DNA of 64,000 nucleotides from Clostridium sp. CAG:440 (GTDB lineage Bacteria > Bacillota > Clostridia > TANB77 > CAG-508). Position numbers and translations under genes: made by a program. The stretch is from positions 3,837 to 67,836 of the forward strand of contig FR898652.1 in assembly GCA_000437215.1 (NCBI GenBank), in the 5' to 3' direction. Below the pieces are notes generated by a model. That model ran no database searches. It saw only the letters and a list, made by a program, of their open reading frames with translations, and was not told the origin of the DNA. Position 1 is the first letter of the stretch. Each line of letters starts with the position of its first letter. Positions 48,037-57,754 of the stretch are shown piece by piece.

Positions 48037-49347
48037 CTACATATTAGCCAAAATAGTTACAACTAATTTCCAAATTCCAAATGCTCCAAATACAACTATA
48101 CAACCTACAATATATGGGATTAATAATTTTTTTATATCTGCTTTTTCTTCTACACTTCCTATCATAAACTTTATTCCAAGAATTGTTCCGACTATTACAG
48201 CTATTATAATTCCTATTATTAATAATGCATTATATAACATATTTGAAAAATTTTGTAATTCTGTTGAATCAATTTGTGAACTTCCTTCACTTATAAATCC
48301 ATCTGCCTTTTCTATAGTATTATCCACTTGAGTTGTAGATTCATATGTTGAATCTGGATCTCTTCTTGGATGATAATATTGGTTTTCTGCAATAACATTT
48401 TTAATCAAACTATTATTATTTTCTGATTGACTATTTAATTCATCTACTGTATAACCTGTTAAATTTTTTATATACTGTTCTTTTATTTTGTCGTTCTGCT
48501 CATTAATTACATTTTCCGCATCCTTTGTAATAAACTTTCCACTTAACAAACTAGCCCACTGTGAAATTAAAGTACTTCTATTATCACCAGTTTCCCCAAG
48601 ACGAATACCATATACATCTAAATATTTTTTTATCTGATCTTTGGTGTAATTTATTTTTGTATTATAATCATCTTGAAAATCTATATATTTTCCATCAGAA
48701 GCTTTAAATTTTGTTTTTACCTTTGTGTCTATTCCTTGCTGTTTTGCATATGCAGCAGACGCGGTCATCTCTTGTATTGTTTCTTTACAATTTTTAATAA
48801 CTTCTACATAATTTTTAGAAATAACTCCATAATACAAATAATCTTGCTCATCAATTCCATAATAGCCTTTACTGTTATCTGTATCATATTTATTTGTTTT
48901 GTTAGTTTCATTATAATTAGCTTTTATATCTTGATTTATCGCATCTATATTTTTTGAAGAAAAATATAATTCAAAAACATTTTTTATTATATTATACGTA
49001 TTGTCATTTATGTAACCACTTAATTTCACATAGTCCATATCTTTTTTATGAGTATATTGATTTATCCATAAAATACATTCTGATGTTGTTTGCGTTATCC
49101 CATCATTACTACTCCATTTTTCCATATCTGTAGATGTGTTATTTACTAATGCAGATGTACCTGCCACATAATTAATAAGATATTCTCCTAAAGCAGTATC
49201 AGTATCAGATTTTTTCTTTTTTTCGCTGTCCCAATAAGATGGGAATTTATTTAAACAGTTATCAAAAGAGTAACATTTGTTACTAATGCATATTACAAGT
49301 AAACACAATATAAAAAATATTTTTTTTATTATTTCTTTATATTTCAT
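48037..49347 (-). CDS. Long VirB2-domain protein B
   Basis: 436 aa from ATG 49347 (AAGGTGACGCTT upstream). Signal peptide ending near CYS, a long hydrophilic extracellular region (about 25-355), and a C-terminal VirB2/TrbC two-helix module (GIKFMIGSVEEKADIKK). The last about 115 residues are almost the same as in protein A, beginning at YHPRRDPDSTYESTTQ, while the N-terminal domains differ widely. First gene of the secretion locus in transcription order. Confidence 0.8.
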   Translation of the reverse strand: MKYKEIIKKIFFILCLLVICISNKCYSFDNCLNKFPSYWDSEKKKKSDTDTALGEYLINYVAGTSALVNNTSTDMEKWSSNDGITQTTSECILWINQYTHKKDMDYVKLSGYINDNTYNIIKNVFELYFSSKNIDAINQDIKANYNETNKTNKYDTDNSKGYYGIDEQDYLYYGVISKNYVEVIKNCKETIQEMTASAAYAKQQGIDTKVKTKFKASDGKYIDFQDDYNTKINYTKDQIKKYLDVYGIRLGETGDNRSTLISQWASLLSGKFITKDAENVINEQNDKIKEQYIKNLTGYTVDELNSQSENNNSLIKNVIAENQYYHPRRDPDSTYESTTQVDNTIEKADGFISEGSSQIDSTELQNFSNMLYNALLIIGIIIAVIVGTILGIKFMIGSVEEKADIKKLLIPYIVGCIVVFGAFGIWKLVVTILANM

Positions 49348-49437
49348 AAGCGTCACCTTCTAAATATATTATATCCTAATTTGCATTTTTCTGCAATATA
49401 TTACAATTTTTTTAATTTGGCATATTAATAAAAAATA

Positions 49438-49466
49438 ATAAACGCTAGCATATGCTAGCGTTTATC
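49438..49466 (-). terminator. Terminator after the Pip/YhgE gene
   Basis: AAACGCTAGCATATGCTAGCGTTT is a perfect 24-bp palindrome directly after the gene's stop; on the reverse strand it is followed by ATTATTTTTTATT. Confidence 0.83.
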
Positions 49467-49479
49467 TATTATCTAAAAA

Positions 49480-51726
49480 TTATTTTGATTCTTTCACTTC
49501 AGAAACCTTGTTTGCAATATTTTTCCTATTTCTAATAAAATCAACAATATAAGTAATAGCAACAGTTGTAATAGTAATACCAACCAAAATTGCAATATAT
49601 TGTCCTTTAAAATTGCTTGCAGTTGGAACTAAAATTTCTCTAAATAATTTTATTGAATACGTCATAGGCAAAAATGATGATATAGATTGGAATCCAGCAT
49701 CAATTGTTTCAACTGGGAAAGTTCCTCCAGAAGCCGCCAATTGTAAAACTAAAATTATAAGTGCCAAGAATTTACCAACATCTCCAAAATTTCTAATTAA
49801 GCATTGAATAATGCTTGTAAATGTAACTCCTATAAGTGCACTTGCAAAATAATATAATGCTGTATTTTGTATTTCATAGCCTAATCCCATCTTTAATAAT
49901 GCTGCTGTTATTAATCCTTCTATTGCTCCAATTACTATATATAATAAATTTTGTATATATTTATGTTTGCTTGTACTTCCTAAAATTCCAAATCTATTTT
50001 TTTGGTCATAATATAAAACTACATAGCCCATTAATGCGCCAACCCATAATCCTATTGATAAAAATAATGGTGTAAATGCAATTCCATAAGAATCAACATT
50101 TCCATAAGATTCTGTTTTAAATTCTACTGGATCATTTACAAAATCTTCTATTCCATTTAAGTTTTCTAGTTCTTTATTTGTATCTGTTATTCCATTGTTT
50201 ATTTCATTGTTAAATGTTTCAATACCACTAACTAATTGTGTACTTCCAGTATATGCAGAACCCGTTCCTTCACTTAATGTGTTTAATGCTGATTTTATAT
50301 CTGTTGAACTATTATTTAATTTAGATAATCCATTGCTTAAACTATTTGTTCCAGATTTTAATGCTGTTGTTCCTTGACTTAGTGTGTTTACCCCAGTTTC
50401 TAATGAATTAGTTCCTGTTTGTACTTTCATTAAATTTACTTTTAACTCACCAATTCCTGTCATAATTTTATTTAATCCACTAGATTTTTGTGCCAAAGCT
50501 TGTGTTCCTGCATATAATTCTGCTGTTTTTTGTTTTATTGTTTTTTCTGAAGCAAGTAATCCTTGTGTTCCTTTTTGTAATTTTTGGCTTGATGTTGTCA
50601 AAGCTCCTTCTACTTTTGTTATTCCAGCTTCTAATTGTTGTAATTTTGTTGGTGTTTTTGTTTGTAATAATTTTTCTGCTTGAACAGCTAATTTTTGCAT
50701 ATTTGGGTCTGTACTGTTTGCTCCTTGAGTTGCTATTGCATTTAATAAATTGTCAACATTTTCATTATAACTATTAACAGATGTAGTATATTGATTTACT
50801 AAACTTGTTAGTTTATTTGTTCCTTCTATATAGCTGTTTGTACCACTAGCCACTTGGCTACTTGTATCTACATATGTTGTAACTCCTTCATTTATACCTT
50901 TTGCACCTTCATTTAATTTTGTTATACCTTGTGCAAGTTCTGTTACTCCTGCACTTCCTTGTTTAGATATTTCATCTACTCCTTCATTTATTTTTGTCAT
51001 TGCTGTATTTAATGATTCTGCACCTTCTTTTACTGTATTTACTCCTGAATTTACTTGTGTTAATCCATTGTCTACAGTTTTACTTCCTTCATATGCTGAA
51101 TTTATTCCTGTATTAAATTCTGTATAACTATTATTTAATTTGTTTGTTCCTGCATTTATTTGTTCAATTCCTGAATTTAAACTTTTTGATCCTTCTAATA
51201 TTTGCCCTGCTCCATCTGATATGTCTTGCAAACTACTTGGAACTTCTTCTAGTTTTTGAGCTAAGTTTTCTGCAACTTTGCTATTTACTTTAGCTTGCAA
51301 ATTTGTTTCTATTGTTTTTATTGCACTTCCAATTATTTGTGTTGCTAAATAGTTTGTTGCTTGGTTTGGGCTATATGTTATTGTTGCTATTTGCTTATCT
51401 TTTGTTGATGCACTGTTTAAACATTGTGTAAAATTACTTGGTATTAATATTGTTGCATAATAATCTCCATTTTGCATTCCCTCATTTGCATTGTCTAAGT
51501 TAACCTCGCATATGTCAAATGTGCCATCATTTTTTAACTCATTTACAAATTCTTTTCCTTGGTTTTCATTGTCCTTTCCTTCGTCTAAGTTTACTACAGC
51601 AATTTTCATTTGTGTTAAATCACCATATGGGTTCCAATAAGATTTTAAATAAAAGAAACTATATATTATTGGAATTAATAAAACTACAACGAAAATTACT
51701 ACTTTCATAATTTTGTCTTTTTTCAT
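49480..51726 (-). CDS. YhgE/Pip-family membrane protein (ABC-2-like exporter)
   Basis: 748 aa. Membrane helix (about 8-28), a long extracellular region with many repeats of the type G-x-x-x-L-x-x-G-x-x-x-L (coiled-coil YhgE repeats, about 175-510), then five or six membrane helices (from about 545). Such proteins resemble phage infection protein (Pip) and type VII secretion EsaA; some export small molecules or toxins. Directly follows a TetR gene (5 bp gap), which probably represses both. Confidence 0.88.
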   Translation of the reverse strand: MKKDKIMKVVIFVVVLLIPIIYSFFYLKSYWNPYGDLTQMKIAVVNLDEGKDNENQGKEFVNELKNDGTFDICEVNLDNANEGMQNGDYYATILIPSNFTQCLNSASTKDKQIATITYSPNQATNYLATQIIGSAIKTIETNLQAKVNSKVAENLAQKLEEVPSSLQDISDGAGQILEGSKSLNSGIEQINAGTNKLNNSYTEFNTGINSAYEGSKTVDNGLTQVNSGVNTVKEGAESLNTAMTKINEGVDEISKQGSAGVTELAQGITKLNEGAKGINEGVTTYVDTSSQVASGTNSYIEGTNKLTSLVNQYTTSVNSYNENVDNLLNAIATQGANSTDPNMQKLAVQAEKLLQTKTPTKLQQLEAGITKVEGALTTSSQKLQKGTQGLLASEKTIKQKTAELYAGTQALAQKSSGLNKIMTGIGELKVNLMKVQTGTNSLETGVNTLSQGTTALKSGTNSLSNGLSKLNNSSTDIKSALNTLSEGTGSAYTGSTQLVSGIETFNNEINNGITDTNKELENLNGIEDFVNDPVEFKTESYGNVDSYGIAFTPLFLSIGLWVGALMGYVVLYYDQKNRFGILGSTSKHKYIQNLLYIVIGAIEGLITAALLKMGLGYEIQNTALYYFASALIGVTFTSIIQCLIRNFGDVGKFLALIILVLQLAASGGTFPVETIDAGFQSISSFLPMTYSIKLFREILVPTASNFKGQYIAILVGITITTVAITYIVDFIRNRKNIANKVSEVKESK

Positions 51727-51731
51727 ATAAA

Positions 51732-52301
51732 CTACGCTTCCTTTCTTAATCCATTTTTTAATATTTCAGATATACTGTTTGCTATCATTTGTTCATCTAG
51801 GTTTTGACTTTGATTATCCCATTCAACTATTAATGCTATGTACATTTTATATACCAAAAATGTAGTTATTTCTAAGTCTTTAAATTCTATATACCCTTTT
51901 TCTTTTGCACTTATTAATTTTTCTCTTATGTAGTTTTTTATTTGTTCATCTATTAGTTTTAAATTATTTATTACTATTGGATTTTTTAGTATTTCAGCTT
52001 CTCTTGTAATAACCTTTAAAAAATCTCTTTCTTTTCTGTATTTTAATAGTTCACATATTGCCTTGTTTACACATTCAAAGAAGTCTAAATTTTGTTTTTC
52101 TACATTTTCTATTATTTCTTTCATATTTCTCATTTCTTCTTCTATAAAATACTTTAATAGTTCTTCTTTGCTGCCAAAATACATGTATATTGTTTTTTTG
52201 GTTACATTTGCTTCTTTTGCAATTTCGTCCATCGAAACTTTTTTAAATCCAAATTGGTAAAATAATTTTCTTGCTGCTTCTATTATTTGCTCTTCTTTCA
52301 T
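51732..52301 (-). CDS. TetR-family regulator
   Basis: 189 aa. N-terminal helix-turn-helix AARKLFYQFGFKKVSMDEIAKEANVTKKTIYMYFGSKEEL; the rest is a ligand-binding helical domain. First gene of the pair with the Pip/YhgE protein; local autoregulation by an effector is the usual arrangement. Confidence 0.9.
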   Translation of the reverse strand: MKEEQIIEAARKLFYQFGFKKVSMDEIAKEANVTKKTIYMYFGSKEELLKYFIEEEMRNMKEIIENVEKQNLDFFECVNKAICELLKYRKERDFLKVITREAEILKNPIVINNLKLIDEQIKNYIREKLISAKEKGYIEFKDLEITTFLVYKMYIALIVEWDNQSQNLDEQMIANSISEILKNGLRKEA

Positions 52302-52485
52302 TTGTTCTTACCTTCTTTCTTGGTTTTATTAGTGTTGCTTTGTATTTCTGTTTTATTATTTATATTATATGCACCATCATTCTACTTGTATACCAATCTA
52401 GTTTTTTAGTATACTATATTTTTATTTTATTGTCAAGTCTATACACAAAAAAAGATATAAAGATTATAAATCTCTATATCTTTTA

Positions 52486-52575
52486 TGGCGGAGATGAGAG
52501 GGTTCGAACCTCCGCGCCCCTTTCGGGACCTAACTGTTTAGCAAACAGTCCCCTTCACCACTTGGGTACATCTCC
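52486..52575 (-). tRNA. tRNA-Ser (anticodon GCT)
   Basis: Reverse strand: acceptor GGAGATG/CATCTCC, anticodon stem CTGTT/AACAG with loop TTGCTAA (anticodon GCT), long class II variable arm (GGTCCCGAAAGGGGC), T loop TTCGAAC, encoded CCA. Confidence 0.95.
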
Positions 52576-52631
52576 ATCTTATAAATAAAAGTTAGATATT
52601 CGATATTAGTAAACATCTAACTTTTATTATT

Positions 52632-52723
<92 letters not shown>

Positions 52724-52803
52724 ATGTGTCGTAACGACATTTATTAATATAGCATATTTGCTAATGCTTTGTCAAGGTATTTTGACTATTTATTTTGTAA
52801 ATT

Positions 52804-53307
52804 TTATTTTATTACATATAGGCCTTCACTTTTTATTGCTATATCAATAGCTTCTTTTTCTTCTGATGATAAAATAAAATTAGATTTTCCATTTTCTATT
52901 GGTTTAGAATAAATGTTAGAACAATCTCTTGAGTATATTCCATTTATTACTATTCCTGTATTTTTATCATCTAAAAGAGCAACTGCAAAACTTAAGTTAC
53001 TTCCTGTATCTTGAAATGCATTATATCTAACCATTCCTATTTTTTGTATACAATTTCTTATGTTATTATCTATATTTTGGCAATAATTTATTATTTCGTC
53101 ATTTTGTTTTGAAACACTTTCAACTTTTTCTACATATGCCATAATATCATTTTCTATATTCTTTCCATTGCCCAATTTTTCAAGCATTTTTTTATATCTT
53201 TCACTTTGTTTTTTTGTAGATATAATAAGAGCAATAACTCCTATTAATGATGCTAAGCTTATTACAAATAATATTATTAAAAAAGCATTTGATTTTAAAA
53301 TTTCCAT
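52804..53307 (-). CDS. DUF4446-family membrane-anchored protein
   Basis: 167 aa: N-terminal membrane helix (about 8-29), coiled-coil segment (about 33-85), then MVRYNAFQDTGSNLSFAVALLD and NGIYSRDCSNIYSKPI, the DUF4446 core. Function unknown; encoded immediately after parB (15 bp) in many Clostridia. Confidence 0.88.
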   Translation of the reverse strand: MEILKSNAFLIILFVISLASLIGVIALIISTKKQSERYKKMLEKLGNGKNIENDIMAYVEKVESVSKQNDEIINYCQNIDNNIRNCIQKIGMVRYNAFQDTGSNLSFAVALLDDKNTGIVINGIYSRDCSNIYSKPIENGKSNFILSSEEKEAIDIAIKSEGLYVIK

Positions 53308-53322
53308 ATTGGCACCTTTCCT

Positions 53323-54162
53323 TTATTTAATTAGGTCTAGTATTCTTTCTAGGTCATCATTTGAACTATATTCAATAACTATTTTTCCTCTTCTTTTTCC
53401 AGCATCTAACCTTACTTTTGTACCAAAAAATCCTTGGAATGTATTTTCTATGTCCTTATATAAAACATGATTTCTATCTTGCTCTTCTTTTGATACTTTT
53501 GTTTTTACTGCTTTTTCTAGTTGTCTTACTGTTGCCCCTCTTTCTATCATTTGTACTGCTGTTTTATATTGTCTTTCTGGATCTGTTATTGGAAGCAATG
53601 ATTTACAGTGGCCTTCTGTAAGTTTTCCCTCTTTTGCAAATTCTAAAACTCTTGGATCTAAATTTAATATTCTAACAGAATTTGCTATTGCACTTCTACT
53701 TTTTCCAAGTTTTTTTGCTACATCTTCTTGTCTTAACCCATATTCTTGCATTAAATTTTTTATTCCCACTGCTTTTTCATAAGGATTTAAATCTTCTCTT
53801 TGTATATTTTCTATTAGTGCTATTTCTGTATTTTTTTTGTCATCGTCTTCTCTTATTATTGCAGGTATTTCTTCCATTCCAGCTAACTTAGAAGCTCTCC
53901 ATCTTCTTTCTCCTGCAATTATTTGATAATAATCTTCTTTTTTGGTTACCACTATTGGTTGTATTAAACCATATTCTTTTATTGAATTTGCTAGTTCTTC
54001 TAATGCTTCTTGATCAAATTTTTTTCTTGGTTGATTTCTATTTGGCTCTACTTCATTTATTTTTAAATTTTTTAATACATCATTTTCTGCCATTTGTTCT
54101 TCTTGTGGCACTGCTCCAAATAATGCATCTAATCCTTTTCCTAAACCTGTCATTTTTGCCAT
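53323..54162 (-). CDS. parB: Chromosome-partitioning protein ParB/Spo0J
   Basis: 279 aa. ParB CTPase/nuclease-fold motif QPIVVTKKEDYYQIIAGERRWRA region (about 70-92), then the parS-binding helix-turn-helix LRQEDVAKKLGKSRSAIANSVR. Spreads from parS and loads SMC near the origin. In operon with parA (22 bp) and DUF4446. Confidence 0.96.
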   Translation of the reverse strand: MAKMTGLGKGLDALFGAVPQEEQMAENDVLKNLKINEVEPNRNQPRKKFDQEALEELANSIKEYGLIQPIVVTKKEDYYQIIAGERRWRASKLAGMEEIPAIIREDDDKKNTEIALIENIQREDLNPYEKAVGIKNLMQEYGLRQEDVAKKLGKSRSAIANSVRILNLDPRVLEFAKEGKLTEGHCKSLLPITDPERQYKTAVQMIERGATVRQLEKAVKTKVSKEEQDRNHVLYKDIENTFQGFFGTKVRLDAGKRRGKIVIEYSSNDDLERILDLIK

Positions 54163-54184
54163 TTTTATTTCCCCCTTATATTAT

Positions 54185-54973
54185 TTATCTCATATGTTTA
54201 GCTTTATTTAAATCTTCTTCTTTTTGCATAAATTCTTTTGCAAATTTAATATAACTTTTTGCTCCTTTAGATTTTGGATCATAAATTGTTATTGGCATTC
54301 CATAGCTTGGAGCTTCACTTAGTCTTACATTTCTTGGTATTACAGTCTTATATACTTTGTCACCAAAATATTTTTTAACTTCTTTTACAACTTGATTTGA
54401 TAAATTAGTTCTAATATCATACATTGTAAGTAGTGCGCCTTCAATTTCTATTGTTTTATTTAGGTGTTTTTTTACTAAGTTTATAGTATTAAGAAGTTGT
54501 CCTAATCCTTCAAGCGCAAAATATTCGCATTGAACAGGAATAAGTACACTATCTGATGCTGTAAATGCATTTAAGGTAATTAATCCTAATGATGGAGGAC
54601 AATCTATAAAAATGTAGTCAAAATATTCTTTTGCTGTTTCTATTTTTTCTTTTAATCTTTGTTCTCTTGACATCATTGATACAAGTTCTACTTCTGCTCC
54701 AGCCAAACTTATGTTTGATGGACATGCCATTAAATTTTTTACAGCTGTTGTTTTACAAGCTTCTTCTATTGTTGCATCATTTACTAATACATCATATGTT
54801 GATAATTCTACTTCTTTATCAACTCCAAGTCCACTTGTTGCATTTCCTTGTGGATCTGCATCTATTAATAATACTTTTTTACCTTTTTTTGCTATTATTG
54901 TACTTAAATTAACTGTTGTTGTTGTCTTTCCTACTCCACCTTTTTGGTTTGCTACAGATATTATTTTACACAT
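54185..54973 (-). CDS. parA: Chromosome-partitioning ATPase ParA/Soj
   Basis: 262 aa from ATG 54973 after AGGGGGC; the longer upstream ORF lacks a start signal. Deviant Walker A SVANQKGGVGKTTTTVNLS, DADPQGNAT and IFIDCPPSLGLIT. Works with ParB in origin segregation and DnaA control in relatives. Confidence 0.97.
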   Translation of the reverse strand: MCKIISVANQKGGVGKTTTTVNLSTIIAKKGKKVLLIDADPQGNATSGLGVDKEVELSTYDVLVNDATIEEACKTTAVKNLMACPSNISLAGAEVELVSMMSREQRLKEKIETAKEYFDYIFIDCPPSLGLITLNAFTASDSVLIPVQCEYFALEGLGQLLNTINLVKKHLNKTIEIEGALLTMYDIRTNLSNQVVKEVKKYFGDKVYKTVIPRNVRLSEAPSYGMPITIYDPKSKGAKSYIKFAKEFMQKEEDLNKAKHMR

Positions 54974-55074
54974 TTTTTTGCCCCCTATATTAGTAAATTT
55001 TTTCTTTTCTTTAATATACTTATGATATAAAAATATATTAAAAAAGTCAATGAATTTTAGCAAAATTTTAATAA

Positions 55075-55143
55075 AAAAATATCCATTTTTTTGTTATATT
55101 TTTTTAGTTTAACATAGCTTTTAGGCTATTTAATGGATATTTT
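55075..55143 (-). terminator. Long hairpin terminator after rsmG
   Basis: AAAAAATATCCATT pairs with AATGGATATTTTTT at the outer ends, with an inner TAGC...GCTA hairpin. Separates the mnmE-mnmG-rsmG group from parA. Confidence 0.7.
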
Positions 55144-55866
55144 TTATTTTAATGGGTCTTTTGCTGGCGTTCCAGCTTTTCTTGGATATTTACTTTGTAT
55201 ATTTTTTTCTTTTGTAATTTCTATTACACACCTTTCTATATCTGAATGAGGAAGCTCAAATTCATATATATTTTGTATTTTTCCTCCTAATAATTTTATT
55301 GCGTTTTTAGCACCACTTATTTCTTCTGTTGCTCCTGGACCTTTCATGCATATTGCCCTACCATTTACTTTTACTAATGGCAATAAATATTCTGATAAAG
55401 TTGCTAAATTTGCAACTGCTCTTGATGTAGCTATATCAAACTTTTCACGGTATTTTTTATTTTGGCCAAATTCTTCTGCTCTTGCATGAATTGTTTGTAT
55501 ATTTTTTAAATCTAATTTTTCTATTACTTCATCTAAAAACTTAATTCTTTTGTTTAAAGAATCAACAAGAATTACTGTTATATCATCTCTTAAAATTTTT
55601 AATGGAATTCCAGGAAATCCTGCCCCTGTTCCTATATCACATATATAACTTCCACTTTTTATGTACTTACTTATTGTTATTGAATCAATAAAATGCTTAA
55701 GTATTATTTCTTCTGGTTTAGTTATTGCTGTTAAATTTATTTTTTCGTTCCATTCAATTAATAAATTCATATATAAATATAATTGTTCTTTTTGTTTTTC
55801 GTTAAACTTTAAACTAGTTTCATTTAAATATTTATCCAATAAATTATTAAATTCTTCTTTTTCCAT
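55144..55866 (-). CDS. rsmG: 16S rRNA (guanine-527-N7)-methyltransferase RsmG
   Basis: 240 aa. LLIEWNEKINLTAI, SAM loop ICDIGTGAGFPGIPLKI and TSRAVANLATLSEYLLP. Usual place after mnmG near the origin (4 bp gap). Confidence 0.97.
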   Translation of the reverse strand: MEKEEFNNLLDKYLNETSLKFNEKQKEQLYLYMNLLIEWNEKINLTAITKPEEIILKHFIDSITISKYIKSGSYICDIGTGAGFPGIPLKILRDDITVILVDSLNKRIKFLDEVIEKLDLKNIQTIHARAEEFGQNKKYREKFDIATSRAVANLATLSEYLLPLVKVNGRAICMKGPGATEEISGAKNAIKLLGGKIQNIYEFELPHSDIERCVIEITKEKNIQSKYPRKAGTPAKDPLK

Positions 55867-55870
55867 ATTT

Positions 55871-57754
55871 TTATCCTTCTTTTTTATTTTTATTCATTTG
55901 GTCATATATTAAAAGCACTGATATATCTGCTGGTGAAACCCCTGATATTCTTGATGCTTGTCCTATTGATGTTGGCTTAAACTTATTCAATTTTTGTCTA
56001 GCCTCTAAACTTATTCCATTAATTTTTTCATAATCTATATCTTCTGATAATTTCTTACTTTCTAATTTTTTAAATTTTTCTACTTGTTCTTCTTGAAGTT
56101 TAATATAACCTTCATATTTAATTTGAATTTCTACCTCTTCTTTTTCTTGTATTGAAAGATTTGGTCTATTTTCGTCTATTACCTCTAAATCATCATATGT
56201 TAATTCTGTTCTTTTTAGTAATTCTGCCATCTTAGTTCCAGTTGTAAGTATTGATGTCCCTTTACTTTCCAATAGTTCATTAACTTTATCTGTTGGTTTA
56301 ACTATTGTTTGTTTTAATCTTTTTACTTCATTTTCTATATTTTGTCTCTTTTTTTCAAATCTTTCGAATCTTTCATCTGATATTAATCCAACCTCATGTC
56401 CTATTGGTGTAAGTCTTAAATCTGCATTATCTTGTCTTAATAATAATCTATATTCTGCTCTTGATGTCATCATTCTATATGGTTCATTTGTTCCCTTAGT
56501 AACAATATCGTCTATCAATACTCCTATATAGCCTTGAGTTCTGTCTAATATTATTGGTTCTTTCCCTTGAATTTTTCTTGTTGCATTTATTCCAGCAATT
56601 AAACCTTGGCACGCAGCTTCTTCATACCCTGATGTTCCATTTATTTGACCTGCCATAAATAGTCCATCTATTTTTTTGTATTCTAATGATAGTTTTAATT
56701 CTGATGGATCTATGCAATCATATTCTATTGCATATGCTGGTCTTGTGAATTCAGCATGTTCAAGTCCAGGAATTGTTCTATAAAATGCTATTTGTACATC
56801 TTCTGGAAGTGATGAACTCATACCTTGAATATACATTTCTTCTGTATCTTCACCTACAGGTTCAACAAATGCCTGATGTCTTGGTTTATCACTAAATCTT
56901 ACTACTTTATCTTCTATGGATGGGCAATATCTTGGTCCTGTTCCTTCTATTTTTCCAGCATATAATGGTGATCTATGTAAATTTTCTCTTATTATTTTAT
57001 GTGTTTGCTCTGTAGTATAAGTAAGATAACAATCTACCTGTTTAAAATCTTTTATTTCATCTTCAAATGAAAATGGAACTATATTGCTATCTCCTTTTTG
57101 AACCTCCATTTTACTAAAATCTATACTTTTTCTATTAATTCTTGCAGGTGTACCTGTTTTAAATCTTATTAAATTAATTCCTAATTTTTTTAAACTATCT
57201 GACAATTTATTTGCTGCAGCAACACCATCTGGCCCGCTTTCTTCACTAAATTCTCCTATAAATATTTTTCCTTTTAAATATGTACCTGTTGCAAGTATTA
57301 GAGCCTTTACATTATATATTGCCCCTACATTTGTTTCTATTGATTTTACTTTTCCATCTTCTACCTTAATATCAACAATTTCTGCTTGTTTTACTTCTAA
57401 ATTTTCCTGTTTTTCTAATGTGTGCTTCATTCTTGCTTGATATTTTTTTCTATCTGCTTGTGCTCTTAAGGAATGAACAGCTGGGCCCTTTGATGTGTTT
57501 AACATTTTAATTTGCATCATTGTTTGGTCTATATTTTTTCCCATTTCTCCACCTAAAGCATCTATTTCTCTTACTAAATGACCTTTAGAACTTCCACCTA
57601 TATGTGGATTACATGGCATATTTGCTATATTTTCTAAGCTTATAGAAAATATTAATGTTTTCATTCCCATTCTTGCACATGCAAGTGCTGCCTCACAGCC
57701 AGCATGTCCAGCTCCAACTACTGCAACATCATAATCTCCTGCATAATAACTCAT
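55871..57754 (-). CDS. mnmG: tRNA uridine-34 carboxymethylaminomethyl enzyme MnmG (GidA)
   Basis: 627 aa. FAD loop VAVVGAGHAGCEAALA, PCNPHIGGSSKGHLVREIDA, QINGTSGYEEAACQGL. With MnmE it modifies U34 of tRNAs ending in A/G codon boxes including Arg(UCU) and Gly(UCC), and affects reading-frame keeping. No in-frame CGG here although its partner gene mnmE has one. AAAGGAG upstream. Confidence 0.97.
   Translation of the reverse strand: MSYYAGDYDVAVVGAGHAGCEAALACARMGMKTLIFSISLENIANMPCNPHIGGSSKGHLVREIDALGGEMGKNIDQTMMQIKMLNTSKGPAVHSLRAQADRKKYQARMKHTLEKQENLEVKQAEIVDIKVEDGKVKSIETNVGAIYNVKALILATGTYLKGKIFIGEFSEESGPDGVAAANKLSDSLKKLGINLIRFKTGTPARINRKSIDFSKMEVQKGDSNIVPFSFEDEIKDFKQVDCYLTYTTEQTHKIIRENLHRSPLYAGKIEGTGPRYCPSIEDKVVRFSDKPRHQAFVEPVGEDTEEMYIQGMSSSLPEDVQIAFYRTIPGLEHAEFTRPAYAIEYDCIDPSELKLSLEYKKIDGLFMAGQINGTSGYEEAACQGLIAGINATRKIQGKEPIILDRTQGYIGVLIDDIVTKGTNEPYRMMTSRAEYRLLLRQDNADLRLTPIGHEVGLISDERFERFEKKRQNIENEVKRLKQTIVKPTDKVNELLESKGTSILTTGTKMAELLKRTELTYDDLEVIDENRPNLSIQEKEEVEIQIKYEGYIKLQEEQVEKFKKLESKKLSEDIDYEKINGISLEARQKLNKFKPTSIGQASRISGVSPADISVLLIYDQMNKNKKEG

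Larger units (their letters stand above)
46524..48380. repeat. Direct repeat: 3' ends of the two long VirB2-domain genes
   Basis: About 340 bp at 46524-46865 are repeated with scattered substitutions at 48037-48378, covering the same C-terminal module in both genes. The upstream parts do not match. This suggests tandem duplication with N-terminal replacement or ongoing gene conversion. Confidence 0.8.

Noticed and set aside
33781..49347. Calling the secretion locus an integrative conjugative element
   Set aside because: No integrase, relaxase, origin-of-transfer or flanking direct repeats are visible in the window.
52443..52486. Terminator-like repeat AAGATATAAAGATT/AATCTCTATATCTT before tRNA-Ser(GCT)
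   Set aside because: Partial pairing (AAAGATATA with TATATCTTTT) makes it a plausible terminator of the leftward tRNA unit, but the stem is weak and interrupted, so it was not listed as a feature.
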